Shown here one piece after another: positions 8,732-17,477 of a DNA stretch of 64,000 nt. Below the pieces are notes generated by a model. That model saw only the letters and a program-made list of their open reading frames with translations. It was not told the DNA's origin and ran no database searches. Position numbers and translations under genes: made by a program. The stretch comes from Oceanospirillum sp048268485 (GTDB lineage Bacteria; Pseudomonadota; Gammaproteobacteria; Pseudomonadales; Halomonadaceae), in assembly GCA_048268485.1 (NCBI GenBank), contig JBLWVL010000007.1, positions 1 to 64,000 of the forward strand, read 5' to 3'. Each line of letters starts with the position of its first letter. The first letter of the stretch is position 1.

Positions 8732-9775
8732 GTGCAGATTACCTTCTTAGGCACCTCATCCGGTGCGCCATCCCGCCAACGAAATGTCAGTGCCACGGCG
8801 ATACAGCCGGAAAAAAGTGGCCATTGGGCACTGGTTGACTGTGGCGAAGCAACGCAGCACCAATTGCTGCATACGCCTCTGTCACCCCAAAAATTGTCGA
8901 TAGTTCTGATCACTCATAAGCATGGTGACCATTGTTATGGCCTGCCGGGCTTGCTGGCATCCTGTCAGCTGAATGGCCGAACGGAGCCGCTGGTTCTTGT
9001 TGCCCCTGAGGAGGTCTGGCAGTATCTGCAGGCTGTGATTGAGCTTACTGATCTGCATATTACCTATCCTCTGGAGTTTGTTCCTGTTAATTCAGCGCTT
9101 AATCTGAATGTCGCCGGGTTCAGAATAACGGCTCACCCTTTGAGTCACCGGGTGCCCAGTTGGGCTTACCGGTTTGAAGAGATAGGGATACCCAGAAAGC
9201 TAAACCTGGAGCGCCTGAAAGAGGACGGTATTCCCTCGGGCCATCATTACGCCCGTCTTCAGGCGGGAGAAGATGTTGAATTGCCTGATGGTCGGGTGCT
9301 GAGCAGTGCGGAATACACCTTTGATTCCTGGTCTGCACGGGCCGTGGTTATTGCCGGAGATAATGATACACCGGAGCTATTAACCGAGGCCTGCAGGGAT
9401 GCTGATCTTCTCGTGCATGAATCGACCTATACTCAGGAAATACTGGAGCACGTGGGGCCGGAACCTCAGCATTCATCGGCAGAGCGGGTGTCTCGTTTTG
9501 CCGACAGGATCGGGCTAAGGAATCTGGTGCTGACTCATTTCAGTCCTCGCTACCTGAAAAAAACACGAAAAAAACGTGACCGCAGCATCGAAGAGATCCG
9601 GCATGAGGCGGGGTTACATTATTCAGGGCGTCTTTTTTTGGCTGAGGATTTTGAAGAGTATGCTCTGGATCGAAAAGGCAACTGCCATTATGTTCAGAAT
9701 CTCAAGCGCGACCCTCATCGTCGGGCTGGTAAGCAGAATAGTGCCAGACGTGCGTCTGTGAAAAAAGAGGGATGA
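8732..9775 (+). CDS. rnz: Ribonuclease Z (tRNA 3' processing)
   Basis: This is a metallo-beta-lactamase-fold endonuclease that trims the 3' end of tRNA precursors. The N-terminus reads QITFLGTSSGAPSRQRNV, the family signature. The zinc-binding motif is THKHGDHCYGLPG, and later ligands are in AGDNDTPE, HEST and LTHFSPRY. I choose the GTG at 8732, giving 347 residues, because homologues start right before the first strand. An ATG at 8705 with a GAGTGG site would add nine mostly hydrophobic residues and cannot be excluded. The length is a little above the usual 300-310, through an extended basic C-terminus. It overlaps the next gene by 4 bp. Confidence 0.9.
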   Translation: MQITFLGTSSGAPSRQRNVSATAIQPEKSGHWALVDCGEATQHQLLHTPLSPQKLSIVLITHKHGDHCYGLPGLLASCQLNGRTEPLVLVAPEEVWQYLQAVIELTDLHITYPLEFVPVNSALNLNVAGFRITAHPLSHRVPSWAYRFEEIGIPRKLNLERLKEDGIPSGHHYARLQAGEDVELPDGRVLSSAEYTFDSWSARAVVIAGDNDTPELLTEACRDADLLVHESTYTQEILEHVGPEPQHSSAERVSRFADRIGLRNLVLTHFSPRYLKKTRKKRDRSIEEIRHEAGLHYSGRLFLAEDFEEYALDRKGNCHYVQNLKRDPHRRAGKQNSARRASVKKEG

Positions 9776-10203
9776 CGTTGGAGGTTCTGTTTCTGTTTTT
9801 CTCTGCCTTTATGGCTGCCACAATCTTCCCGTTTTACTCCGAGGCATGGCTCTTCATATTGCTGCAGCAAGGATATGATCCCGTTCAGCTGGTAATTGTC
9901 GCTTCCTCAGGTAATACACTGGGAGCAGTGGTGAACTGGTATCTTGGGCGTTATTTGCTGAAGTATCAGCACAGGCGTTGGTTTTATTTTAAACCGGAAC
10001 AGATAGCGCGTATGCAGGTCAGGTTTCAGCGTTATGGCATTTGGAGTTTGCTGATGGCCTGGTTGCCAGTCGTGGGAGATGTTCTGACATTAATAGCAGG
10101 AATAATGCGTGTGCGTATACTACCGTTTTTAGCACTGGTGGCTACGGGTAAAACACTGCGATATCTGGCAGTGGTTTATTTTTCCGGGTGGTTTGCGCAA
10201 TAG
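9772..10203 (+). CDS. YqaA-family (VTT domain) membrane protein
   Basis: This 143-residue inner-membrane protein belongs to the DedA/VTT superfamily of probable lipid or ion transporters. Visible hallmarks are FPFYSEAWLFILLQQGYDP, the glycine-rich SSGNTLGAVVNWYLGRY, and MAWLPVVGDVLTLIAGIMRV, where the membrane-embedded Pro and Asp lie. The ATG overlaps the rnz stop (ATGA), so the two genes are translationally coupled. The biochemical role of YqaA proteins is not established. Confidence 0.85.
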   Translation: MTLEVLFLFFSAFMAATIFPFYSEAWLFILLQQGYDPVQLVIVASSGNTLGAVVNWYLGRYLLKYQHRRWFYFKPEQIARMQVRFQRYGIWSLLMAWLPVVGDVLTLIAGIMRVRILPFLALVATGKTLRYLAVVYFSGWFAQ

Positions 10204-10368
10204 TTGTAAGCAGATGCGCTACATTAAGAGGCGGCTTAAAAACCGTATGTATATATAGAGAAGAGCTTGGTTCTACGGTGTGCCCCCGTTAGGGGAAAAG
10301 CTTATGATTTTCTACGTTCCTGTCGCAGTGTAGAATATTGATTGTAACACTGCTTTATTCGTCGTCAC

Positions 10369-10554
10369 TTAGTGAGCGTGACGGCCAAAATGCAGGTTGA
10401 TTTTAGGCAATTTCACACTCAGTTTGGATGCGATAGATACTTTCAGATTAGTGAAAAATTCTGAAATGTATGCATCACGCTCTTCTTTTGCTTTAGCAAC
10501 GTAGAATTCAATATCGATGTTGCCATATGCGTCTTTTTTGATGTCGTTGTTCAT
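10369..10554 (-). CDS. Small RSP_7527-like protein of unknown function
   Basis: This is a 61-residue protein. The start at 10554 is chosen because AGGACA sits upstream at good spacing; an upstream start would add an unlike 28-residue stretch. The N-terminal half, KDAYGNIDIEFYVAKAKEERDAYI, resembles the small proteins called RSP_7527 family. The C-terminal half is basic and ends with several histidines (LHFGRHAH). The function is unknown. It is divergent from the GcvA-type regulator, which makes it a possible target of it. Confidence 0.6.
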   Translation of the reverse strand: MNNDIKKDAYGNIDIEFYVAKAKEERDAYISEFFTNLKVSIASKLSVKLPKINLHFGRHAH

Positions 10555-10790
10555 GTCGGTTGTCCTGTAAGTCAGATATATTGGGGCCTTCAGCAATACC
10601 GGAGAGTGTTTGCTTGCTGGCGTTATCTGCCAGATCACTTTCGGTGTTTAACTAAAGTAGGTGTATCTTAAGACTTTGGTATAAACTCCACAAACGACCT
10701 TTTTTAACCTAAATGATGAGAAAAACTAATCAGTTGGGTGTGTTTCTATCTGCCGGAAAGTAGAGGTGCATTATCAGACGTTTACCTCCT

Positions 10791-11672
10791 ATGAATGCGC
10801 TGCGGGTGTTTGAAGCAGCGGCCCGTAATGAAAGTTTTGCCAAAGCGGCAGAGGAGCTGTTTATTACTGCTTCTGCCGTCAGTCATCAGATCAAAAGTCT
10901 TGAGCAGTATCTCGGTCTTAGCCTGTTTCTGCGTAATAAGCGCAAGGTAGAGCTGACGGAGGCGGGGGCTCAGTATTTGCGCTCTGTACGAGGGGCGCTG
11001 GATGAGATTGAGGCAGCCACCTACCGGTTGACGTCTAACCCGGAACGGGATGTGGTGACCATCAGTGTTGCACCGAACTTTCTGATACGCTGGTTGATGC
11101 CTCGTATGAATCGTTTTCAGGCGCTGTTCCCTGATGTGGAACTGCAGATTAGCGCATCATCAGGATTGATCGATTTTAATAAGCAAAATACGGATATGGC
11201 TGTTTATTACGGTTACGGTGATTGGCCTGATATTGAGGTGCATTTTCTGCGGAATGTGCTGCTGGTGCCGGTGTGTAGCCCTTCATTGCTGGAAGGACGG
11301 CATGCTCTGAATAAGCCTGCAGATCTGCGGCATCATACACTGATTCATGTGAGTAAGCGGGTGCATGAATGGCCGGAGTGGTTGCAGTTAGCCGGTGTTG
11401 ATTATCGGGGGTTCAGCCACGGTTTGCAGCTTTCCAGCAGTCAGCTGGCAACAGGGGCGGCCCAGGAGGGACTGGGGGTGGCTTTGGCGGATAGTACGCT
11501 GACGTCCCGTGAGATTAAAGAGGGTAAATTGATTCGCCCCTTTGATATCAAGCTGGACACCCATAAATCTTTTTACCTGGTTTATCAGAAGCAGAGGCCT
11601 CTCTCCTACGGTATGAAGGTATTTAAAGACTGGATGATTGAAGAGATGCAGGACGGCCTTACAAGGGGGTAA
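10791..11672 (+). CDS. LysR-family regulator, GcvA type
   Basis: This transcriptional regulator has an N-terminal winged helix (NALRVFEAAARNESFAKAAEELFITASAVSHQIKSLE would be helices 1-3) and a C-terminal substrate-binding domain, 293 residues from the ATG. The group is the GcvA/AmpR-like branch. The conserved leader R-R-L-P-P is encoded in frame directly before this ATG, at 10776-10790, with no ATG, GTG or TTG ahead of it. A TAG closes the frame at 10761-10763. The only good ribosome site, GAGG at 10763-10766, fits an ATT or ATC start at 10770 or 10773 better than the ATG. The effector is unknown. Confidence 0.88.
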   Translation: MNALRVFEAAARNESFAKAAEELFITASAVSHQIKSLEQYLGLSLFLRNKRKVELTEAGAQYLRSVRGALDEIEAATYRLTSNPERDVVTISVAPNFLIRWLMPRMNRFQALFPDVELQISASSGLIDFNKQNTDMAVYYGYGDWPDIEVHFLRNVLLVPVCSPSLLEGRHALNKPADLRHHTLIHVSKRVHEWPEWLQLAGVDYRGFSHGLQLSSSQLATGAAQEGLGVALADSTLTSREIKEGKLIRPFDIKLDTHKSFYLVYQKQRPLSYGMKVFKDWMIEEMQDGLTRG

Positions 11673-11739
11673 GTAAGTCTTTCGATGGGCTGTACGATGG
11701 AGTGTAAAGGTGAAGCTGGTCGTTCATCCGGCTTAATAA

Positions 11740-11799
11740 AATGGCGACTCTCTGTTATTGCGCCACCCTGTTCAGGGTGCCACTGGCAGAGTCGCCATT
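11740..11799. terminator. Large two-step hairpin between convergent genes
   Basis: AATGGCGACTCT and AGAGTCGCCATT make a perfect 12-bp outer stem. Inside it CACCCTG and CAGGGTG form a second stem. The 60-bp structure lies between the LysR gene and the converging 73-residue gene. There is no T-run, so it may act as an RNA-stability element or a weak bidirectional terminator, or be a mobile repeat. Confidence 0.55.
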
Positions 11800-11832
11800 A
11801 TCGACTGTCTTAAGCCGTTAACGGCGCGTTTC

Positions 11833-12054
11833 TTAAACGCTGAACACGTAATATTCCGCTTCCGGGTTCAGCACCCCTTCACCCAGAATATCTTCCAGTG
11901 GGGTAGCACGGCTTTTTTGTTTGTACAGCTCATAGGTAATAACCTGGACAGCAAGATCACCGTTGTCATCAACGATCAAAACGCTTTCATCTTTAATCGA
12001 CTTCTGAATCTTTTTTTTCTGGCTGTTAGAAACAGCAATTTCCTGAATGCTCAT
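11833..12054 (-). CDS. Hypothetical protein, 73 residues
   Basis: I do not recognise this protein. It begins MSIQEIAVSNSQKKKIQKSI, has a central acidic VLIVDDNGDLAVQVI segment and ends in EAEYYVFSV. It has no membrane span or signal peptide. A strong AGGAG ribosome site stands ahead of the ATG at 12054, and codon use matches the neighbours, so it is probably expressed. It lies between convergent LysR and co-directional chemoreceptor genes. The size and charge would suit a small cytosolic binding protein, but no function can be claimed. Confidence 0.6.
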   Translation of the reverse strand: MSIQEIAVSNSQKKKIQKSIKDESVLIVDDNGDLAVQVITYELYKQKSRATPLEDILGEGVLNPEAEYYVFSV

Positions 12055-12176
12055 AGCACTCCTGATTTAATTCTGATGGTTTAATGGGCGGCCTGATGTT
12101 TGATCGGGCCCCGCCGGCTGGCAGGGCACTCTAACGTAAAATATCAGGATAGCAAAGCAGGATCTGTTTTCTGTTG

Positions 12177-13808
12177 CTAGCTCAGCTTAAAGCGTCCCGC
12201 CAGTTGACTAAGGTGATCGCTTTCCTGGCTGAGAGCATCGCAGGCAGTCTGGGTTTCCAGAGCGCCATCGGCGATACGGTCTGAAGCCATATGAATAGCG
12301 CTGACACTTTCGCTCAGATCCCGGGCAACAGCTGTTTGTTCCTCTGTCGCAGTGGCAATCTGGGTACTCATTCCGGCAATCTGTTCTGAGGCGCTCAGAA
12401 TATGACCGAAGGAATCGCCCGCATCGCGGATGCGCTCAAGCCCGGTCTGCATCTGCTGTTCGCTGTTGCCCATCATTTCTGCGGCCTGACCGGCGTGTTT
12501 TTGCAGCGATTCGATAATGTCGCTGATCTCGCTCAGGGAGGCCTGGGTTTTCTGGGCTAGCTGGCGGACTTCATCGGCAACGACGGCAAAACCCCGACCT
12601 GCTTCACCGGCCCGAGCCGCTTCGATTGCAGCATTTAGCGCCAGAAGATTTGTCTGTTCGGTAATGTTACCGATAACTTCTGAAATAACACTAATGCTGT
12701 GGCTGTCTTCCTGTAGTCGTAAGACGACTTCGGCTGTTTGGCTCAAAGCAGCGGCTAAAGCTTCACTCTGATCCACTGACTTTTGAATATTACTCTGACT
12801 TTCCTGGGCCTCTGTTTTCGCTTGGTTGCTCTGCTCAGACGCATCAAGGGTGCGCTGAACAACCTCACTGAAGCCTGCCTGCATCTGCTCGGTGGCTGCT
12901 GCAATCTGAGAAATTTCACTGCGCTGGGTGTCCAGGCTGCCCGTTGTTTCGCTTACTTTGTTGCGTAAAGAGTTACTTGTGGACTCCAGTGTTTTAACAC
13001 TCTCATTGATCTCCTTGGCAAGAGTGCTGAGGCCTGCCTGCATCCTGTCGAAGTAATGTGCGGCACTACCCAGCTCATCTCTGGCAAAGTTTTGCAGGTT
13101 AAGGCGTTTACTCAAGTCCCCCTGCTCAACAGCCTGCATCTGGTTAACTAACAGATCCAGTGGACGTGTCACCTTGCGCGAAATCATGATGCTCATCATC
13201 ACTAAGAAAGCAGTGATAACAGCCACCACAACGGATGTTAACCGCATCAGCCCGGAGATACGTTCCGCTTCAGCCTCTTTAATGGCAATGGCTTCTTGTT
13301 CAAGGTCTTCCTGCAGTCGGCTCAGCAGGGCTACGATCTGATTAAAGGGAGCCAGCATAGGCCCCAGCATCTCTTTGCGGGCCATAATAATGCGACCGCT
13401 TTTGATCAGGTTGATGTAGTTTTCCTGCATTTTACGGTAATCGGCAATTCGCTGCTGATACTCCCGGATATCTGCCTTAATTTTGGCTGTATCTGCCAAA
13501 TGCTCCATGCTATCCATCGCTGTAGCGACTTTTTCATCATTGAAGCGAATAGTTTCCAGTATTTTTTTCTGCTCAGAGGCATCATTTGTTAAGCCGTAGT
13601 CCAGTGCAAAACGACGGTAAGTGACTGTGTAGTAACGCAGGTCGGATACGGTGGTGAGCAGGCTGACGTTGCGGTCGACCACCATGACAAACTGGTTCTG
13701 AATACCATTAATAGAAACCAGTAAATGAATACTCAGAGCGATAATGGCCGTAATTGCCGCTCCGAAGACAAACTGGAGCGCCCGGGGGATCGAAGTATTT
13801 TTAAACAT
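12177..13808 (-). CDS. Methyl-accepting chemotaxis protein, 4-helix-bundle type
   Basis: This 543-residue chemoreceptor has a first membrane span at about residues 9-30. A helical periplasmic sensor of about 155 residues (4HB_MCP style, with no Cache strands) follows, then a second span near 188-211 (LMRLTSVVVAVITAFLVMM), a HAMP domain and a signalling domain. The tip NLLALNAAIEAARAGEAGRGFAVVADEVRQLAQKTQ is intact. It has no CheR pentapeptide. A perfect TTGAT-N4-ATCAA box lies about 110 bp upstream of the start, so expression may respond to oxygen through FNR/Anr. It is the last gene of a minus-strand signalling block. Confidence 0.93.
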   Translation of the reverse strand: MFKNTSIPRALQFVFGAAITAIIALSIHLLVSINGIQNQFVMVVDRNVSLLTTVSDLRYYTVTYRRFALDYGLTNDASEQKKILETIRFNDEKVATAMDSMEHLADTAKIKADIREYQQRIADYRKMQENYINLIKSGRIIMARKEMLGPMLAPFNQIVALLSRLQEDLEQEAIAIKEAEAERISGLMRLTSVVVAVITAFLVMMSIMISRKVTRPLDLLVNQMQAVEQGDLSKRLNLQNFARDELGSAAHYFDRMQAGLSTLAKEINESVKTLESTSNSLRNKVSETTGSLDTQRSEISQIAAATEQMQAGFSEVVQRTLDASEQSNQAKTEAQESQSNIQKSVDQSEALAAALSQTAEVVLRLQEDSHSISVISEVIGNITEQTNLLALNAAIEAARAGEAGRGFAVVADEVRQLAQKTQASLSEISDIIESLQKHAGQAAEMMGNSEQQMQTGLERIRDAGDSFGHILSASEQIAGMSTQIATATEEQTAVARDLSESVSAIHMASDRIADGALETQTACDALSQESDHLSQLAGRFKLS

Positions 13809-13913
13809 ATCAAGCTTCCAATAGGGTCTGAATCTCCTTAAGCGGAGACTCAGTTTATGTGGGGATGACGCAGTGAACCATTATATGGAATTCATCATAA
13901 GATGGGGATACTT

Positions 13914-13927
13914 TTGATATAAATCAA
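13914..13927. promoter_or_regulatory. FNR/Anr-type box
   Basis: TTGATATAAATCAA is a perfect match to the TTGAT-N4-ATCAA consensus bound by FNR and Anr. It lies in the 206-bp gap upstream of the chemoreceptor gene, centred about 112 bp from its start codon. That leaves room for a class II promoter at -41.5 with a leader of about 70 nt. Function is inferred. Confidence 0.55.
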
Positions 13928-14014
13928 GAAAATGAGGCCTGTTAAAATCGGATATGAGAGGGCTGTGCCAAGAATTGGAAGAAATTCAGAGCAATTGTTA
14001 ACCGGCAAGCTATT

Positions 14015-16063
14015 TTAAATACTGGTCAGCGTTTGATTATTCCGGGTAATCAGTACATTGCAGCCTTTTAATTTACCTGTTTTTACCCGCTCCTCGGCGG
14101 TATGAAGCAGCTGTTTACTACTCAGGTCTGTCGAAGAAAACTCCTGAGTCTCTACGATACCTATGGTGACTGTGGCAAAAAAATTGTGGCTGCTGGTATC
14201 GAACCTGTAATGAGCGATATGCTTTCGCATACGATCACAGGCGGACTGAGCTTCTTCTGCGGTCGTGCCGGGTAGGAGCACTGCAAAACTTGTATCGGTA
14301 TAGCGGGCGATCAGATCCATCGGCCTGGCTTGTTGCTGGATAATATCGGAAAGAGCTTCAATGACGTAATCTGCAGTATAACTTCCGTATTCATTTTTGA
14401 TCATGTCCATACGATCAATATCAACGAGGGCAATAGCGAAGTAACCCTCACCAAGTTTTGCCCGCTGTATAAAGGCTTCTAACCGACCCATAAAGTACCG
14501 CAGGTTCAACAGACCTGTCATTGCATCTGTGATGGTAAGTTGCTCAATCTGTTGATGAGCTCTGTGCAGCTCAGTGTCATCCAGTAGTATGCCGTGGCTG
14601 GTTTTAATACTACCATCAGGCATAAGATCCAGGACTTCACCCCGGCAGGTGAGCCAGCAGGTTTGGCCCTGATCATCCAGTTGCTCCTGCTCCAGTTCAA
14701 AGCGGCCTGTCTGCTTGCGTATATCTTCGCTGAACCATGAAAAAAAGTGGCGTACAGAAATCAGAGACTCATCTGTCTGAATTTCATGCAGAGTGAAGAG
14801 CCCTGCTTCATGTTGACCGCCAAGGGCAGCGGCTGCCTTTTCATTAAGGTAAAGTACGTTTTTGCTGCGATTCCAGTGCCAATAGCCTAAGTGGCCGCTC
14901 CAGAGTATCAGGTCGACCTTTTTCTCCAGTTCTTCCTTTTCTTTGGTCAGCTGTTTATTTTGGTTGATTTGATACTGTAGTCGGCGGTTAAAACTCAGCA
15001 ATAAAAGCCCGATCAGGCAAGCGCAGAAGAGGGCAATACCAAAAATCTGAAAGTTGTGGCGTTGGATATAAGGTTGAGGCTTTTCCGGAGACCAGAGAAA
15101 ACCTTCCAGGCTGTAGTCTGGTTGAAGCAGTCCCAGCGAGACGAAAGTTTTGGCCATATGGTGCCAGCGGGCAATATTCATATGGCCGATTTCTATCAGA
15201 TTGGGCAGAACCAGTTTTTCCATCTCCTTGTACTCAAACTCAAGATGCTTACGATCATGGGCAAAAGGTAAATCGCTGTATTTTTCCAGGATAATATCAA
15301 TCACTTCATCAGGGTGATCAAAGGCATATCGCCAACCCTTGAATGCAGCCCGGTAAAAGGCTTCGACCATCTCCGGGTTTTCTTCTGCCAGCTTTTCCCG
15401 GGTAAATAGGGTATCGCCATAGAAGTCGATGCCATAGGAGCGGGGTAGGATAAGGCGATAAGGGATGTTCTGCTCTTTAAGATAGAAGGGTTGATTGGTT
15501 ACAAAAACAGAAACTGCACTGACATCCTTGTTGATAAGCCTTTGTAAGGAAAAACTTGAAGGAACCTGCTCGTATTGACGCGGTGTTACGCCTTCAGCCT
15601 GAAGCATGGCATAGCTTTCTGCATCGCTGGTAAGGTCTCCCATCTCCAGATGTTGCCCAATAAAATCCTGTGGCGTATAGATACCTGTGTCCGTCAGCGT
15701 GACCATGGCGGAGGCGGAGTGCTGGAAAATAACACCCATTGCAATAACAGGCTTGCCACTGGCTCGGGCCAGGAGGAGTTCCGATCCGGCCACGCCAAAA
15801 TCTGCATTGCCACTTAGTACCTCACTCAGAGGCGCGCGATTCAACTTGCCGGGGCGAATTTCCACATCAAGCCCTTGCTGAGCAAAAAAACCTTTTTCCT
15901 GGGCAGCATAAAACCCGGCAAACTCAAACTGGTGAGTCCAGGGCAGTTGTAAAATCACTTTCTGAATGGCTTTGGCTTCTGATGGTGGGCTTATCGCAAG
16001 GGTAAATAAGAGTGCCAAAGCGAAAGGCAGGACAAAAATCAATGATCGTGAAACACTGCGCAT
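14015..16063 (-). CDS. NMT1-type periplasmic-binding / PAS / degenerate GGDEF hybrid
   Basis: This is a 682-residue membrane sensor. After a signal peptide (about residues 1-30) comes an NMT1/THI5-like solute-binding domain (LPWTHQFEFAGFYAAQEKGFF) to about 330. A single membrane span follows near 340 (FGIALFCACLIGLLLL), then a coiled coil, a PAS-like domain (ILWSGHLGYWHWN) and a GGDEF domain starting at DAMTGLLNLRYF. The active-site loop reads TDTSF (residues 589-593) instead of GGDEF, so cyclase activity is unlikely. The inhibitory c-di-GMP site RxxD is kept as RPMD (580-583), exactly five residues before the loop. It may therefore bind rather than make c-di-GMP. The ligand could be a pyrimidine-like or amine compound, as in other NMT1 proteins. 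Confidence 0.85.
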   Translation of the reverse strand: MRSVSRSLIFVLPFALALLFTLAISPPSEAKAIQKVILQLPWTHQFEFAGFYAAQEKGFFAQQGLDVEIRPGKLNRAPLSEVLSGNADFGVAGSELLLARASGKPVIAMGVIFQHSASAMVTLTDTGIYTPQDFIGQHLEMGDLTSDAESYAMLQAEGVTPRQYEQVPSSFSLQRLINKDVSAVSVFVTNQPFYLKEQNIPYRLILPRSYGIDFYGDTLFTREKLAEENPEMVEAFYRAAFKGWRYAFDHPDEVIDIILEKYSDLPFAHDRKHLEFEYKEMEKLVLPNLIEIGHMNIARWHHMAKTFVSLGLLQPDYSLEGFLWSPEKPQPYIQRHNFQIFGIALFCACLIGLLLLSFNRRLQYQINQNKQLTKEKEELEKKVDLILWSGHLGYWHWNRSKNVLYLNEKAAAALGGQHEAGLFTLHEIQTDESLISVRHFFSWFSEDIRKQTGRFELEQEQLDDQGQTCWLTCRGEVLDLMPDGSIKTSHGILLDDTELHRAHQQIEQLTITDAMTGLLNLRYFMGRLEAFIQRAKLGEGYFAIALVDIDRMDMIKNEYGSYTADYVIEALSDIIQQQARPMDLIARYTDTSFAVLLPGTTAEEAQSACDRMRKHIAHYRFDTSSHNFFATVTIGIVETQEFSSTDLSSKQLLHTAEERVKTGKLKGCNVLITRNNQTLTSI

Positions 16064-16164
16064 GGTGGCATCCTCAAACTTTCCCTGTGGCTCGGAGCGT
16101 GCCGTTAATCAATACTATATTCTAATTCTATATGAGATGTGGTGGTAATACCGTCGGCTCAGCT

Positions 16165-17394
16165 CTACCGGGAGCCTGAGTCGATGGATGATCCCGGCGT
16201 TGGTGCCTGACGCTCACTTAATGGATGACTGACAGCACCGGAACCACCGGCAAGTGCTGACGGGTCAAATGGCGGGTTTTCCGGGTTGTTTTGCGACAAA
16301 TAGACAGTGGATGTCGGAAAGGCGCACTCTGCACCTTTTTGCAGAATGATATCCATAACTTTAAGCAGCACATCCTCTTTAACCTGATGGTATGTTACCC
16401 AGTCTGTTGTTTTGGTAAAACAGTAAATAAAGAAATCAAGGGAGGAGCTGGCAAATTGGTTAAAATTGACGATTAATGTCTGATTGGTATCGATCTCAGG
16501 GTGAGATCTCAGCATGTAGCGAACCTCTTCGGTGATCTCCCGCATTTTATCTGCATCGTCGTAGCGAATGCCCAGAGTCTCAAAAATCCGGCGATTGTGC
16601 ATACGGGATGGGTTTTCTACTGCAATGGAAGAGAAGCTGGCATTGGGCACATAAAGCGGTCGTTTATCAAAGGTTCTAATGACGGTCTGACGCCAGCCAA
16701 TACGTTCTACCACACCTTCGATATTGCGATCCGGAGAACGAATCCAGTCACCTTCGGTAAAGGGCCGGTCAAGATAGATGGTCAGCCCACCAAAGAAGTT
16801 AGCCAGCATATCTTTTGCTGCAAAACCGACAGCCATACCACCAATACCACCAAAGGCCAGTACTCCGGACACGCTAAACCCCAGTGTTTGTAAGCCAACC
16901 AGGCCGGATGTAATAAAAACAGTCAGTCGCAGTAGTTTAGTAACGGCTTCTAAAGTGGTTTTATCGAAGGGTTTGCCCTGGGCTCGTTTTGCCTGGATCA
17001 GATTATATTCTGCTCGTTTGATCAGGCGGGTTAGCGCCATCGCAATCAGAGCAATAATGAGTACGTTGCGAATAGATGGTACGGCCTGAAACAGCGTGGT
17101 TCCTGTTTCTTCTCCAATGACCCGGCAGCTGAAGCTTATGCCAAGAACCCATAGAATAAGTGTTAGTGGACGCTGAACCGAATAGATGAGTGCTTCATCC
17201 CATGGTGTTTTAGTGCGGTTGGCAACATCGTGTAATCTTCTGAGAATCCGGGCCTGAATAATATTAATAATTCCGGTTGCCATCAGTATGACAAAAACCT
17301 GAATAACCCAGGTTTCTGCATTGAGCGCCTGGCTGGCCTGGCTGATTAATTCGGCATCAAGGAAATCCGGTTTTAGATCTGTATTCTGACTCAT
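16165..17394 (-). CDS. MscS-family mechanosensitive channel
   Basis: This is a 409-residue inner-membrane channel that opens under membrane tension or gates ion flow. There are about four predicted spans. The pore-lining helix region GGIGGMAVGFAAKDMLANFFGGLTIYLDRPFTEGDWI is the MscS signature, followed by the beta domain (VVERIGWRQTVIRTFDKRPLYVPN). The C-terminal 40 residues are rich in Pro, Ser and Gly and look disordered. It lies 83 bp downstream of the EAL gene and 101 bp upstream of the binding-protein/GGDEF gene, all on the minus strand, so co-transcription is possible. Confidence 0.9.
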   Translation of the reverse strand: MSQNTDLKPDFLDAELISQASQALNAETWVIQVFVILMATGIINIIQARILRRLHDVANRTKTPWDEALIYSVQRPLTLILWVLGISFSCRVIGEETGTTLFQAVPSIRNVLIIALIAMALTRLIKRAEYNLIQAKRAQGKPFDKTTLEAVTKLLRLTVFITSGLVGLQTLGFSVSGVLAFGGIGGMAVGFAAKDMLANFFGGLTIYLDRPFTEGDWIRSPDRNIEGVVERIGWRQTVIRTFDKRPLYVPNASFSSIAVENPSRMHNRRIFETLGIRYDDADKMREITEEVRYMLRSHPEIDTNQTLIVNFNQFASSSLDFFIYCFTKTTDWVTYHQVKEDVLLKVMDIILQKGAECAFPTSTVYLSQNNPENPPFDPSALAGGSGAVSHPLSERQAPTPGSSIDSGSR

Positions 17395-17477
17395 GTCTTA
17401 CCCTGAAAGATTAGTATCGACTGCCATTTTAAACGCTAATAAGAACACAGGCAGGTAAGCGGGGTAAAGCCTGGGAT

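Noticed and set aside
8632..8838. Open frame of 68 codons overlapping the rnz start
   Set aside because: It has a poor ribosome site and overlaps the conserved rnz N-terminus; no homologue is recognised.
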